In this document: positions 25,768-38,572 of the stretch, piece by piece | Layout of the letters: every line of letters starts with the position of its first letter | How positions within the stretch are numbered: position 1 is the stretch's first letter | NCBI RefSeq assembly: GCF_000003605.2 | Contig: NW_003137329.1 | Location: 223,113 to 286,897, forward strand | DNA from: Saccoglossus kowalevskii | Lineage: Eukaryota > Hemichordata > Enteropneusta > Harrimaniidae | Direction: 5' to 3' | Length of the DNA: 63,785 nt | Notes under the pieces: model-generated | Told to the model about the DNA's origin: nothing | The model's input: only the letters and a program-made list of their open reading frames with translations | Database searches by the model: none | Program-made: the position numbers and the translations under genes

Positions 25768-27007
25768 GTTACTATTTTATAAAATAAATTATTTAAAAAT
25801 ATTAATTACATTAACCATACATTGACTGGGAGGAGGGTACTGTCAATCACTTCCGATGTTAGAATAATATTTTTAGGAGAGACCTATTCACTGTCATACT
25901 TTACAACTAATCACTTCCGCAAAATTCCATCCTAATAAACACCTTCAATTCATAAAATCAAGAAACAATTGCACAAGATTAACTACCCTTGTCACCTTAG
26001 TTTGACAAACTTTGTGAATGTTAAAAAACAATTACCGGTAATACTGATTTATTATACAATACAACCTTGTGTATAGTAATCATGCAAGTGACTTCATTGA
26101 AATGATTTGTATAAACAGGTGATTTTTATATGGTGGTTGGATTATGTGCAAAAATACATATTTTATATAATACTTTGATGGTACTATTGCAACAAAATGC
26201 ACATTTATTTCATTTGACCAAAATCAAAATTGGTTTAAAGAACTTATTTTTTTTTTAAATTAAAATACTAGTAGTAATAATCAGGTTTTAATTATAAAAT
26301 ATTTTTAGTAATAAATGAAATTTGCTATTTTACATCCTCATGAACATGTAAAATTACAATAGAACACATTATTCCCTGGCAAATTTATAAATTTAAACCA
26401 ACTGATAAAAATAAAAATGGAGAAATCATGGTAGTTTATCCTGTTCATGCAACCATACATGTACATACCAGTACACAAGTATGACACACAGTAGTAAATC
26501 TCATAAATAAATAACTTTCCATAATTTATATCCTAATAAATTCATATAAAGACCAATAAACTATTTATGGAGTAATAATGCACTTTTATTGCTCTACGGT
26601 GTTAGCAGGTTGCTGGCAATGGACTGCAAATAACTGAACACAGAGATGATGGAAAACTGAAGACAGCATTCCTTTACGAATCTATTTCTTGTCTATAATG
26701 ACTTGGTAGCTTACTTCGGTAATACTGAATAAATTAATTCAATTTATCTGCCTACATTAGACCATCTGATCAAAATCCTAGGGGAAAGCCTGCACAGCTC
26801 AAGTTGTGTTGAAGCATATATACAAGGCAAAATTTGATACATTGAGGAAACCTGTTGACAAACAAGCTGCTCTCTGATTGGTCAGACTTTTAGATGTTGG
26901 GTAGCCAATCAGGTACAATCTTGTGAGTAATTAGGGTTGCTAAAATCAATAAAACCACAAACAATTATTAGAATATTACTGGCACTGCTACATGTGATTA
27001 ACAAAAC
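25768..27007. other. Non-coding, very AT-rich
   Basis: No coding or regulatory feature could be supported. Confidence 0.45.
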
Positions 27008-27377
27008 TTAACCCATTTTTGGAAACGTTGCAGAGCCCCAATGACATTTTCATTTACACCATGTCATTATTTTCTCTGACTTGCAAAATGTCTGTCTTGC
27101 GCAATCAAGATTTGACAGCAGATAAAGTTATAGGCAAAAACAGAGAAGAGATAATTCTGGTAGTTTTACATGTGTCTAACTCTTTGAAAGCCATGACTTT
27201 TTTCACTAAAATTTTGGAGTAATATTTTCTTGACTTATTTTTTAACCAAATTTTGAACCAAATGTACACACTTTACCCCATGCTGCAGGTCCTGAACAAA
27301 AACTTTAAAAAAATATGGAAAAAATAACTCAGTTTAGGAAAGATGACAAAAATTTGCTCCGGAGTTCAAAGGGTTAA
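27008..27377 (+). mobile_element. Family D candidate element with TTAACCC ends
   Basis: Begins TTAACCCATTTTTGGAA and ends 'ggagttcaaagggttaa', a rough inverted pair about 370 bp apart. Similar 'gggttaa' or 'gggtcaa' terminal phrases close related AT-rich segments near 33670 and 41680. The 67-codon open frame inside is unrecognised. Boundaries are tentative. Confidence 0.5.
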
Positions 27378-27438
27378 CTCTAGTTTTTATGCTGCCCTCT
27401 AGCAACAAAGTATTTTACCATTCTGAACTTTGCAGCAT

Positions 27439-27524
27439 CATTAAGGCAACAATAACCACAGAGGTTAACGACGATACCAACCATTAAGGCAACAATAACC
27501 ACAGAGGTTAACGACGATACCAAC
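27439..27524 (+). repeat. 43-bp direct duplication
   Basis: Two identical adjacent 43-bp copies contain 'aggcaacaataaccacagag' and 'gttaacgacgataccaac', starting at 27439 and 27482. Confidence 0.97.
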
Positions 27525-27793
27525 CATTGTTAAGTTCTAGACTTGACTACAATAGGTTAGAACATAATAACAAAATAGTGACAATTGTTCTGTTTCAAAC
27601 ACTACTGAACAATGCTAGGCAGTGGTAAATTCAGACAAATCACCTTCAATCAACTGTTATTTACACTTTATGTTTATTTAGAGGAGCAAAATCACAACCT
27701 TCTTGATAGTATGAAGCATTCATCCATGCATAACATGTTGTGACCACGAATTTGAATTTCTACTTTACTTCGCCTCTCTTAATCCAACTTGAA

Positions 27794-28349
27794 NNNNNNN
27801 NNNNNNNNNNNNNNNNNNNNNNNNNNNNNNNNNNNNNNNNNNNNNNNNNNNNNNNNNNNNNNNNNNNNNNNNNNNNNNNNNNNNNNNNNNNNNNNNNNNN
27901 NNNNNNNNNNNNNNNNNNNNNNNNNNNNNNNNNNNNNNNNNNNNNNNNNNNNNNNNNNNNNNNNNNNNNNNNNNNNNNNNNNNNNNNNNNNNNNNNNNNN
28001 NNNNNNNNNNNNNNNNNNNNNNNNNNNNNNNNNNNNNNNNNNNNNNNNNNNNNNNNNNNNNNNNNNNNNNNNNNNNNNNNNNNNNNNNNNNNNNNNNNNN
28101 NNNNNNNNNNNNNNNNNNNNNNNNNNNNNNNNNNNNNNNNNNNNNNNNNNNNNNNNNNNNNNNNNNNNNNNNNNNNNNNNNNNNNNNNNNNNNNNNNNNN
28201 NNNNNNNNNNNNNNNNNNNNNNNNNNNNNNNNNNNNNNNNNNNNNNNNNNNNNNNNNNNNNNNNNNNNNNNNNNNNNNNNNNNNNNNNNNNNNNNNNNNN
28301 NNNNNNNNNNNNNNNNNNNNNNNNNNNNNNNNNNNNNNNNNNNNNNNNN
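27794..28349. other. Assembly gap (556 Ns)
   Basis: A run of undetermined bases. Open frames drawn across it are artefacts. An AT-rich 18-bp tandem array lies about 60 bp beyond the right edge. Confidence 1.
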
Positions 28350-28410
28350 CCATACTGATAGATATTAATTCCATAAATACAATGCGTATACTATTATACC
28401 AAATATCATC

Positions 28411-28519
28411 TATAGGATATATACATGAGATATATACTATACATGAGATATATACTATACATGAGATATATACACGAGATATATACTATATGATATATAC
28501 TATACTATACTATACTACA
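28411..28519 (+). repeat. ATATAC/ATGAGAT microsatellite next to the gap
   Basis: An 18-bp unit 'catgagatatatactata' repeats about four times and decays into a 'tatac' run. It may continue into the gap. Confidence 0.9.
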
Positions 28520-28869
28520 TGTTGTATAAAGTGTATTTTTCAGAAAATTTGACGCTTTTTTTTAAATTTTTGGTTCACATGGTCATAATAAACCATTGGC
28601 TACAGATCGTGATCAAACAATTATGAGATTCAATTGTGGTTGATTAAAATAGATTCAAGGTGACAAGGTACGTGAAGATGTACATGTACGTATAGGCTAT
28701 CATATCTGCTGGTTAGATCGTAATCAAAATTTTTGAAATATGAGAAATCTTACGTAGGTTCAACTGATAAATGGCGCGGTAACTTCCAAAAGATTCTGGA
28801 TGACAACGTACATGAAGATTTACATGTATGTGTAAGCATACAATTTTCGGTGTATGGCGTGTGTTTCTA

Positions 28870-29197
28870 ATAGACCATTATCGGTTCACTGCAAAATCCC
28901 AGGTTACGTGTGAAATCGAACGTAAAAACAGAACAAATAAAGGTCATAGCGTCATAGTTACGTCAAAACATCGTGTGAGATTTGACAAATGTGAAAGTAC
29001 TTTTTGAATATAATGTGCTATACACATTTGCTTCATTGTGATGAAGTAGGAGTATCTTATGATTTTCAACATTTTCGAAATAGAAATATGAAAAAAGAAA
29101 TTTAAGTCGTCGATCGCTAAAATCGTTTGATTTTTGTGGCAGATGTACGGTCTGCGTGTTTCACACATTAGGCCAGATAGCACAGATAATCACCAAT
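28870..29197 (+). mobile_element. Family F element, copy 2
   Basis: Diverged copy of 24169-24524: starts 'atagaccattatcggttc', shares 'gtgtgaaatcgaacgtaaaa', 'aatcgtttgatttttgtggc' and 'ggcagatgtacg', and ends 'gataatcaccaat'. Inverted ends are still detectable, for example 'cattatc' against 'gataatc'. Confidence 0.7.
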
Positions 29198-31206
29198 AGA
29201 GCAAAAACGTTCTTTATTACATATAAGGCTTCTTAGTAGTTTGAAATTTGAACATAACAAATAATAAATTCAATAGTGGGTATGGATTCATAGGCATGGG
29301 AATTTACAGTACCGTTTTGTAATGGCTTTGTTACAAGTGACAGTATATGGAGATAGACAGGTATTTTATTTTAATGGGGGTTACAATGCGGGGCACTGTG
29401 AACTCAAGTGACTGACCCATGCATATACTTTAGGGGGCCATGTTGGTCACTTGATTGAGTAATGGCTATTGATTGGCTAATACAGGTCATTGACACTGTA
29501 AGACAGCTTATCTGTAAACGCATGGTATGGTGACATAATACAATTTATTTATAGTATATTGCTGATGTAGCTGAAACGCAGCCGTGGTCACGTCAACTTA
29601 CAATGAAACATAATTACCCAATCAGAAATGACAACAAGATAATGAAACTGTGAGTCAGTGGCAAATGAAGTGATGACGTACATGGATGGCGAAAGAAAAA
29701 CGACCGTGTAAATCTAATTATGATTCTGTATTGCCAAGTACGCGAGATGTTTGAGGAAATTGAAAACTAATTTCTTTTCCATCATTTGATGGTTAGATGA
29801 AATGGTAGTTAAAGTTTACATGTCCATAAAAACTGACCTTGCAGTGCTAAAACAGAATTCTTTTTTTGTTGTTTATTTTTGGGGGGGGGGGGGTCACACT
29901 GTACAAATACAGTCAGTGCAAATTCAAATTAACTCATGAAACCCCTACACTATGCATTCGATTAAAAAAGAAGCATATCTAATAGAGTTAATATGGTACA
30001 TGTACGCTGTGTCTCTGCACAAATTTACAAAATGGCTGGTTCGAAAGTTAGCAGAATCGGCTGAGCTGTGATGCATGGTTACCTTTTCACCTCACAGACA
30101 ACAGTTATATTAAAGTATGTCTTGTATTTTAATTAAATTAATAGGATATTATTCTATTTATAGCGAACCAATCAATCAGCAGTTCTTGCATCAATCATTA
30201 ACCACTATCGTAATATAATTCACAGCAGTGTCACAAATATATTAATGAAATTACTGCAAATTTTGTTCTATCACAATCCACAAGAAACTTGATATGTCAA
30301 AGAAACTTGATATGCCATTTCGAATAGTATTCAAATGGAAGCATTAGAAATATTTCAAATTATCTGAATATAAAAAAAGTTTCTGAAAGTGGGAATCAAG
30401 GCAGCAGTTTACATGTATGTACACAGAATAGAATTGAGCACATGTGTTGGGTTTACAGATTACAGATCAGCTATACTCCTTCTCTTTATGCAACTTTCTT
30501 GTTTACGATCACAGTGTTGTCATTATGAAGTAAAGATCACGAATACCAGCAGTTATAACAAAACAAATTGTCTGTGCTATCTATAAAAGTGTGTTGTTTA
30601 CCTATTTTGCATAATGTTTACTCACAAACTGAAAACCCTGTTACTGGTCATACTTTTAACACATATCTAATTATGCCCTGATATTTTCTCTGAGGTTGAC
30701 ATGTTACATAGAATTGACAGTAGAATCCTTGTGTGCATTGTAGTTTTCTATGTCATACCTTGCATATCCTGTGTGGTGATTCTACTCATTTGTGATATTT
30801 GATTTTTAAGTTGTTTTTTTAACTTCAACTGATTTTTTAGAGGGACTGAATAATTGCAAAATACACACATGAACTTGCCAAAATGAACAAATGTTGACAT
30901 AGCCCCAATGTACAGTCTACATGTATAAAATTATTTATTCTTTGGCAAAGCAAGGGGGACAGACCATGGAAAGATTCACAGACAAATTATTAAACAGGAT
31001 TAAAGTGACCTGTTCAGGTAGCTCCAGGGTAAACCCTCAGGAAGCGTGAAAACAATTAGATAAAGTAATAGACTAGAAAATTACACTAAAGAAATTGTAT
31101 ACTGAAGTTTGCAACTAAATAAAATGGGGGTTAACTGTTATCAAGGCAATGAGGGCTGCATGTAGAAACACAGTGGCGGGCTGTGACTATTCAGGTTAGA
31201 TTTGCC
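29198..31206. other. Non-coding; 29560-29760 may be regulatory
   Basis: 29560-29760 is non-repetitive, contains 'aaacgcagccgtggtcacgt', 'tgatgacgtac' and homeodomain-type 'taatta' words, and stands out from the AT-rich background, so conserved non-coding DNA is possible. A poly-G run is at about 29880-29893. No exon is supported. Confidence 0.35.
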
Positions 31207-31370
31207 GCAGTGAGAGCTGCAGCAGTGTTAGGCAGCGAGGGCTGCAGCAGGGTTAGCAGCGAGGGCTGCAGCAGGGTTAGGCAGCGAGGGCTGCAGCAGG
31301 GTTAGGCAGCGAGGGCTGCAGCAGGGTTAGGTAGCAAGGGCTGCAGCAGGGTTAGACAACGAGGGCTGCA
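31207..31370 (+). repeat. 25-bp GC-rich minisatellite, about seven units
   Basis: The unit reads 'gcagcgagggctgcagcagg' plus 'gttag'. The first and last units diverge and one unit is 24 bp. A lone half-unit ('ggcaatgagggctgcatg') lies upstream near 31143-31160 and may be the seed. The array is far more GC-rich than its surroundings. Confidence 0.95.
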
Positions 31371-32108
31371 TTGGAATGTATAAAACCTGCAAGCTCCAGA
31401 CAAGTTTGACAGTATGTTATGTCACACTGTGGTTATGTGGGTTTTTAAACTGCTTTGTGTTATGTCACACTGTTAGTGTGGTGATATGCAAACTATGCAT
31501 GTGATAATACAAACTACACCAGGAAACTCTTCAGTTCAACTCGCCTAGTTCTGTTCCCAATAAAAATAAAAATCTACAAATGCAATACCCAGCGGTAACA
31601 TTTTGGCTAGCAAAGTGTGAATATTATTGTTTTCAGTGTATGGACGTAACTGGCAGGCTGACACACAACATGCTTTTACACTCCAGTGAACTTAATGACA
31701 GCCGCTCTGTGGTCACATGTTACATGTGTGTGTTTGTGTTCTATTCACTCCAATCAAAGCCTTTTAAATTGACCAATCGCATTCAACAAAGCATCACTGG
31801 CTATAAACTATATTTATGCAGCTAGAAGTTACCAGGATTTGTCAACCAGCCAAATTCACATGTGGTTTACAGTAGTACCAGGGTCAATAAATGTAGTTGA
31901 TAGAAGTTTATAAAGTGCTAGGCTTTGTGCAGTATGTATTGTATTTTACATGCATTAAATATGTAGCATGGGACCCACATTAACTACTGAGCAATAATCA
32001 AGTATATATTTACTCCTACAAAAACATTTAATATAACACATACAATATGTATAGATACTAAAGTGTTACCACAAAAACTATTCTGGGATGCTTCAGCAAT
32101 ATACCCGG
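31371..32108. other. Non-coding
   Basis: The plus-strand open frame at 31580-31825 (81 codons) is cysteine-containing but has no recognisable motif or splice context. Nothing else seen. Confidence 0.4.
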
Positions 32109-32320
32109 TACTGCGAAATACTTTATTTTAGCTGAAATTAATTTTCGCTGAAAAAGCTTTTCGGGTGTTTTGTGTGGAAACTATTTTCACTGATTTTTGA
32201 TAAGTTGAATATAAAACACAGGAAAAAAAGTATATGTGCTGGATTTTATTTTCCCTAAAACATCCCTTCAGTGAAAATAGCGAAAATAAATTCCAAGCGA
32301 AAATAATGTATTCTACAGTA
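32109..32320 (+). mobile_element. Family A inverted-repeat element, full length
   Basis: 212 bp from 'tactgcgaaatactttattt' to 'aaaataatgtattctacagta'. The inner arms 'attaattttcgctgaaaa' and 'ttcagtgaaaatagcgaaaa' also pair, giving a nearly self-complementary element. Confidence 0.85.
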
Positions 32321-32990
32321 GTCCTAATATATTCAGAAGAAAGGGACTATAATTTGTTCATGTAAAGAAAAGCTGAATGTTGTATTTGCTCTATTACATG
32401 TAGAAGGCAGGGGTAAAAAATAAAGCAGATTTCAGTCGGGACAGATAAATGAACAAAATTTATGTGAATTACAGAGGACTTTCTGTCGTCAAAATAAATT
32501 TGATTTTAAAGATTCAGTATTCTATGAATGCAACTTTTTGTTTACCTGTTCTATCTTGAATTGAAAATGTGTTTATCATAAAACAAATATGGTACATTTT
32601 TATTTTTATTTTAATTGATTTCTGTCAATTTAATTTTAATAAACTTCTTTATTTAAGTGTTGGATTTTGAACCTGACCTCAATCGAATGACTTTTGTCCT
32701 AATTGAGCTGATCCCTAATTTGATTAAAAGAAAATCTCAATTCAATCATCAAGCATAATGTTGTACACCACCCATATAAATTACCACCTGATACTGATAA
32801 TGTGTTGAAGTGGTGATACAAATTAAGATATGACTTGGTCAGTGCCCAAAACTAAGTCAAATTTTAAATATACACACAAAATAAAACATCATTTCTCAAA
32901 CATGCCTGGAACTATTTTATTTTTTTTCTTCCATTGACCTTTGAGTTAATTCTATCATGACATTTGGTTTCAACAAACTAACCAAGAATA
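32321..32990. other. Non-coding
   Basis: No gene or repeat recognised. Confidence 0.4.
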
Positions 32991-33228
32991 TTAGCCTTTT
33001 CACAACCAATTCTCTCTTTTCATCACAAATTCATAAATTAATCCGGTTTATAGTCTGCACTTTCCTACAGAAGATTGGGGCAAAAATAGACAAATTTTTT
33101 GGGTAAAAATTAACTCAAATTTTGTCTGCTGGCTTCAAAATTAGGATTCATTTCCAGAATTATTAAAGAATATAAGAACAAAATTACAGAAAAATTTGGG
33201 AGATAAAGTCTGGTGATGAAAGGGTTAA
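32991..33228 (+). mobile_element. Family C short inverted-repeat element, copy 3
   Basis: 238 bp, the same length as copy 2, with ends 'ttagccttttcacaacca' and 'tggtgatgaaagggttaa'. Confidence 0.8.
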
Positions 33229-33280
33229 GTATTAAACTCCTGGAAAGTAAATGTGTATCTGTCTATTTAGTCATCTCTGA

Positions 33281-33412
33281 ACTGATTTTTGGTGAGTTGA
33301 ATGTAAAATATAGGGAAAAAGGGATATTCGCTGGATTTTATTTTCACTGAATCACTCGTTCAGCGAAATTAGCAAAAATAAAATCCAACTGAAAATAAAG
33401 TATTTTACAGTA
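33281..33412 (+). mobile_element. Family A element, left end missing
   Basis: Starts inside the family at 'ctgatttttggtgagttgaa' and runs to the intact right end 'aaataaagtattttacagta'. Confidence 0.75.
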
Positions 33413-35385
33413 TATTGTTGTTATATTTTTGTTTATAAAGCAAACAGAGAAAATTGCTTTGTAATTAATTCTTTGGGCAGTATATTTTTTTCTGCCAAAA
33501 TTTTGATGCAACAATTTGCCCATTTTTCTATAATTTTTTTGATCATTTTGGACAAAATGAGCATAATCTTCTTTTAGCTACAGATCTTTATTAAAATTTT
33601 GCAAAAAATTAAGTGAAAAATGTATTTTATTTTGTGAATGATGATGTTAGTTGACTTTGGGAGCTCAATGGGTCAATGGAAAATATTAAAATCAATAAAA
33701 AAGAAAAGGTGAAATTTGAATAATTTGAAATGTATATAGAAATAGTCGTAATTGTATCTACAATATACCCATAATGCATTGTGGCATGCTCTCACATACT
33801 TATTGTATTACAAGGTTACACATAGAGATTGTTGTCACAAATAGAAGATGATACAGCATAATTGATGTAACAACTATCAACCAAATTTAACAAGTTACAT
33901 CAAGACAACAATTTTTCTGGTTATTGGTTATTATTGTTCATGTCAGTTTAAAAGATGCTCCTTTCAATTTTTTCTATGTCCAAAGAAACAAAAAAAGGCA
34001 CACCACTCTGATGACCTGAATCAAACCAAATACCATATTAGCTCTATTAGTGGCACTAACATAAATCACATCAGTACACACATACAGAAGTATTTTAATA
34101 ACGAACCAGCATACAATAAATGCATTATGTATAAATTGTACATGTATTTGTGCTTCTATTGGAGAAACAAATTCTACAATGTATAACAGTAAAGACAGTC
34201 AATATTTTGAACAAAACACAGAAAATTGTTTATTTTTTAAATCACAGATTAAGTGTATTTTTATGTGTTGTAATTATGCAGTTTGCAGGAAACAACATTA
34301 TTTGTGTCTTGTTGCGATTCCTCCCACCTATCAATCAATTACATAGTACTTCCTATTAGAATTGTCAACAGACTTTTAAATTATTATTTTCATTCCGGTA
34401 AGGAGAATTTAACACTAAACAAATATTCACACACCATATTTGCTCCATTAGTGACATACCGGTAACCTACATAAGAGATTTGTATGGTCAATATAACTAA
34501 TATTTTAATTATTTCTTATGCGAATACAATTTTTAGCTTATATGCATGTCTATTGGAAATGTGCTTCTAATAGAACAAATATTGTATGCAGATTACAGCT
34601 TGTATTTTGTAATCAACGAGAAAGCTAATGTGAAACACTACAAACTTTAAGTAGGTATAAACATACCCAGGACTACTAACGTTTACCGTGTTTTATGTTT
34701 GATAGACTTTGAACCTATTACGTGATAATTAAACTAACCTGTCAGAAGAGATTGCAAAATTGTTTACAATTTTACGTTGCTATAATTCTAAGACAACATC
34801 ACTCAAGTGAATATTAATAAAATACGTGCGTTTTAAAAATTCATCATATTTTGGGATATTCAATTTTGTTGTGTGAAAATATAAACAATGTATTTCATTT
34901 TTATTAAACAATCTGATGGTAATCAAAATGCACATATAAATATATACAAATGAATTTTAGAATTTAATTATAGGAAAAAAACACATTAAAGTACAAATAA
35001 AATATATTACTATAATGAAGATGTTCCTCCTGTTACTATAGTAACTTGAACATTAATTAAATGAAAACAAATATTTACACTATTACTAGTTACCGGTATA
35101 TGCATAATTTATGAGTATGTATGTTATGGCGGGATAACAACCACACTCATTTCAGACACAATGTGACAGTACACAATTATATTCAATTCTACAGTACAGC
35201 ACTGAAGATACAAATCACATGTCAATAGTGCAATCAACCAAATGATGAAATATGACAAATAATTCAGAAATCATGCAACAATATCCTGTTCACAAATTAA
35301 TACAGCAGTATATGTGTGACAGTGAAAGTTTTTTGTTCAATAGTTTCTATGGTTCATCCATAGAAATTATTGTTAAAAAAACTTT
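33413..35385. other. Non-coding with old repeat sequence
   Basis: 33485-33680 resembles 9430-9620 and 41525-41690 (shared 'tctgccaaaat', then a 'catttttctat'-like run). The remainder shows nothing supportable. Confidence 0.45.
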
Positions 35386-35617
35386 GTGCATTGTGGTACT
35401 CCCATGGTGCATTGTGGTACTCCCATGGTGTATTTTGGTACACGCATGAAGCATGTGGTACTCCCATGGTGCATTGGGTACTCCCATGGTGCATTGTGGC
35501 ACCCCATGGTGCATTGGGTACTCCCATGGTGCATTGTGGCACTCCCCAGGTGTACTGTAGAATTCCCATGGTGTACTTTGGTACTCCCACAGTGCATTGT
35601 GGTACTCCCATGATGCG
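35386..35617. repeat. 21-bp minisatellite open in several frames on both strands
   Basis: About 11 units of 'gcattgtggtactcccatgg' plus t; several are shortened to 18 bp. As most units are multiples of three, long frames stay open on both strands (plus about 75-105 codons, minus 74-107), giving heptads such as SHGALWY and MGVPQCT. Mutual opening on both strands and lack of any flanking exon argue for a by-product of the repeat. Confidence 0.93.
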
Positions 35618-38359
35618 AGTGAAAGTAAATAGTTCACATTCTCACAATATTCATTCCGCAAAACTTCCAATGATTAATAATAAATAATGATAATAATTGA
35701 CTAACATTATTAATCTAGTCAGCTCTGCATTATGACCACTGTAAATGTAGCTTTAAAATGCACATAAAGTTTGCATAATTCAGCAGTTAATTAATATGGT
35801 ATTGACCTACCACTGACCTTTAGTGATCGAGAGAGTTGAACTCAAATTGTCAAGTCTAACAACAACATCCCCATTCACTAAAAAGTACATGCCTTCTCTC
35901 AAGTCAAGTAAATGCACAACACAACACTTTACCATATAAATAAATTCAAATAACAGGATCACAAGGGAATAAAAAAAAAATATACAAAAAAGTTTTGCAG
36001 TGGCTTGAGGCATTTGATTGTTGAATACTGCTAGCTTAGTAAAGCCATTCTATTTTATAATAAAAGACTTTTATTTATTGCGTGAATATAGGCTTTTTCA
36101 TGTACTGGTGTTAATTACACTTTCCCACGAACTCTCAAAAGTTTGGGTCTGATAGCATTTTAACTCTTGGGTTCGCCATTTTGAATTATAAATTCTTATT
36201 GCTTTAACTAAAACAGAGCCTATCACTTCGAGAACAGCATAGTCGCACATTTCATATTTTTTTATTCATTTCTTCAAATTATGCTGAAAATAATTATTTC
36301 GCTTATATCAATGATTATTCAACTGTACACATATAAGCCTGACTACTTCAGGGGCCATACATCATTCAAGATGTAGTTTACTTTAAGGAGTGATTTTTTT
36401 TTTTTAATGGCGATACCGGTAGTATCCTAGGCAGCCACATGACCTATTTTTGTTATTTCACCAATATGTCTAGAATCAATGCCAAAGCAAATAATACTAA
36501 AATCTATCTGACAGAGCTAATATATATGCCATGTTAATGGATTCTGTTTATTCACAGGTCACATGACATAATTCACATAGACATCTGTGTCATCACTGTT
36601 TGTAGACAGAATGTTACAAGGGCTACAATAACATGTATAGATTTGTTTTGCTTTAACCAGTTCTATTATTTTTTTTTAACAATCTTTTTTTTGGTTTTGC
36701 TTAATGAAAGTCTAACACTTATGCACAGGAGATACGTTATTTGTTCCCCCCCCCCCCCATGTAAAAAAATTTAAGCTCCTATAATTTAGTCCATGTTTAA
36801 ACACATCTGCATGTACATTTCAGGTTCGTGTTTTTAATAGGATTTGGAAAATGTTTTACATTCATTCAATTTTCTAGTTCCTGTTTTGTGGGTTTTTTTT
36901 CCTATACATGGATTGTGATTAATCTGTAATTTTGATGTACATGTAGAGGTCCAGAAAGAATGATCTCAATGGTGACAGTATTTCCAATTTGAATGTACCC
37001 GGTAGTCAAAAAATAAAATAGTTTGTGCTTTACTAAGGCCAAGAAAAAAAATTGCTTGGTTTCTATAACCTGACCCATACTATTTTTTACTGCTCGACCG
37101 AAAACTTGTTTTAGCCATATTTGAAAAAACATCACAACATTGTGGCAGTCTTTGAATGTGAATCTATATAAAAGTTCCAAACTTTGCAAAACTGGCGTAA
37201 ACAACTTTAAACATGAGTCATGACACTTGTATCTGCAAAAACAGTTCTTATGTACTCGTCCCACTTAGTGGCCAGGATACTCGGCTCTAGAAATCATCAT
37301 AGGGGATAGGTGTTCACCCGAGCATGGACGCTAAGTCGAATGAGTAAGATACTTCTATATAAAAAAAAGGAAGCGCTGTTGTAACAAAGAAAAATATTTA
37401 GAAATATAAAAAAAATCTCTATTTGTAAAACATGTTAAGAACCTCAACATTTAGGTATGTTTGACTGTGTTTGGTCTACTACATGTAGTAATCAGGATTT
37501 TGTTTCACAATACTAAATTAATCTTTACACCACCCTTTTATTAAATGACTCAAGTTTCATGTTAGATAGTCCCTATATTACATCACCAACTTAAATGATA
37601 CCACATATCACATTAGCCAACTTTGCAAGTCAAACCTACAATCTCTCTCAAAACAAATCTTGTGCAAGGTTTGGTTGACTTGATATTCTGCAACCCAAAC
37701 ACAACTGAATTTACAAAAATGCTAGTAGTTTTCGGCTATCTGCAAAAAACTTTTGAACTAGAAATCTCGCAAATACCACAAATGTTGCATTTGGTATTAC
37801 GATATTGTAAACTGCTTTTTGATATGCGCGAGACAAATTTTCACGAATTTCGGTAGTTTGTGAAAATGATGAAATTTTTCAGCCAAAATTTAGTTTTCAT
37901 GATCACCATCAAATCATACATTCAGCAGATTACAGAGAATGACACAAATGATAATGTACTTCATAAGTCTAAGGTTACAAAATAAATCCCATAATACAAC
38001 TTTAAACCCTCCAGGAATGCCATATCTTTTCCAGACAAAATTTTCCTGCAAAATTTTTTTTTTTACATAATTTTCTCGTCCTTTATGCCATATTTTTGAG
38101 AAAATATGGAGTAAATGTTTAATTTTGTAAAAGTCGATTTTAGCATCAAAGGTCAAACCAGTGTTCGAAAGGTTTAACCTATTCTCCGGATTTTAATATA
38201 AATAAAAGTGTAACAGGTCAGACTAACTGATAAAACACCGGAACTATCCATGTAAATCAGTATGGTCTATTTCTAAAGTTGCATTTTGTACATGATGGTA
38301 TTTGGGGGTGTGGTGCATACCATACGACTCTATATGCAATACATGTATGGACATTCACG
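35618..38359. other. Non-coding
   Basis: A poly-C run is at 36746-36759. The 120-codon minus-strand frame at 36902-37264 and a 77-codon plus-strand frame at 37623-37856 have no recognisable domain; with this base composition one or two such frames are expected by chance in 64 kb. Confidence 0.45.
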
Positions 38360-38572
38360 TACTGTAAAACACTTTATTTTCAATTGGAATTAATTTTCAC
38401 TTTTTTTCGCTGAACGGGTGGTTTCAGTGAAAATAAAATCCAGTTCATATACTTTTTTTTGCCTATATTTCACATTCAACTCAAAAATCAGTGAAAATAA
38501 ATTCTGTACAAAACAAACAAAAAATATGTTCAGCGAAAATTAATTCCAGGTAAAATAAAGTATTTTACAGTA
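38360..38572 (-). mobile_element. Family A inverted-repeat element, inverted copy
   Basis: 213 bp from 'tactgtaaaacactttattt' to 'aaataaagtattttacagta'. Its 'cattcaactcaaaaatcagt' shows the opposite orientation to the other copies. Terminal arms pair over about 40 bp. Confidence 0.85.

Noticed and set aside
27740-28552. Open frames of 189-270 codons
   Set aside because: Artefacts of the run of Ns.
35347-35687. Overlapping open frames of 74-107 codons on both strands
   Set aside because: All lie in the 21-bp repeat and arise from its period; no start context, splice sites or flanking coding sequence.
36902-37264. 120-codon minus-strand frame
   Set aside because: No domain or splice context; at roughly 6-7 per cent stop frequency one or two such frames are expected by chance in six frames of 64 kb.
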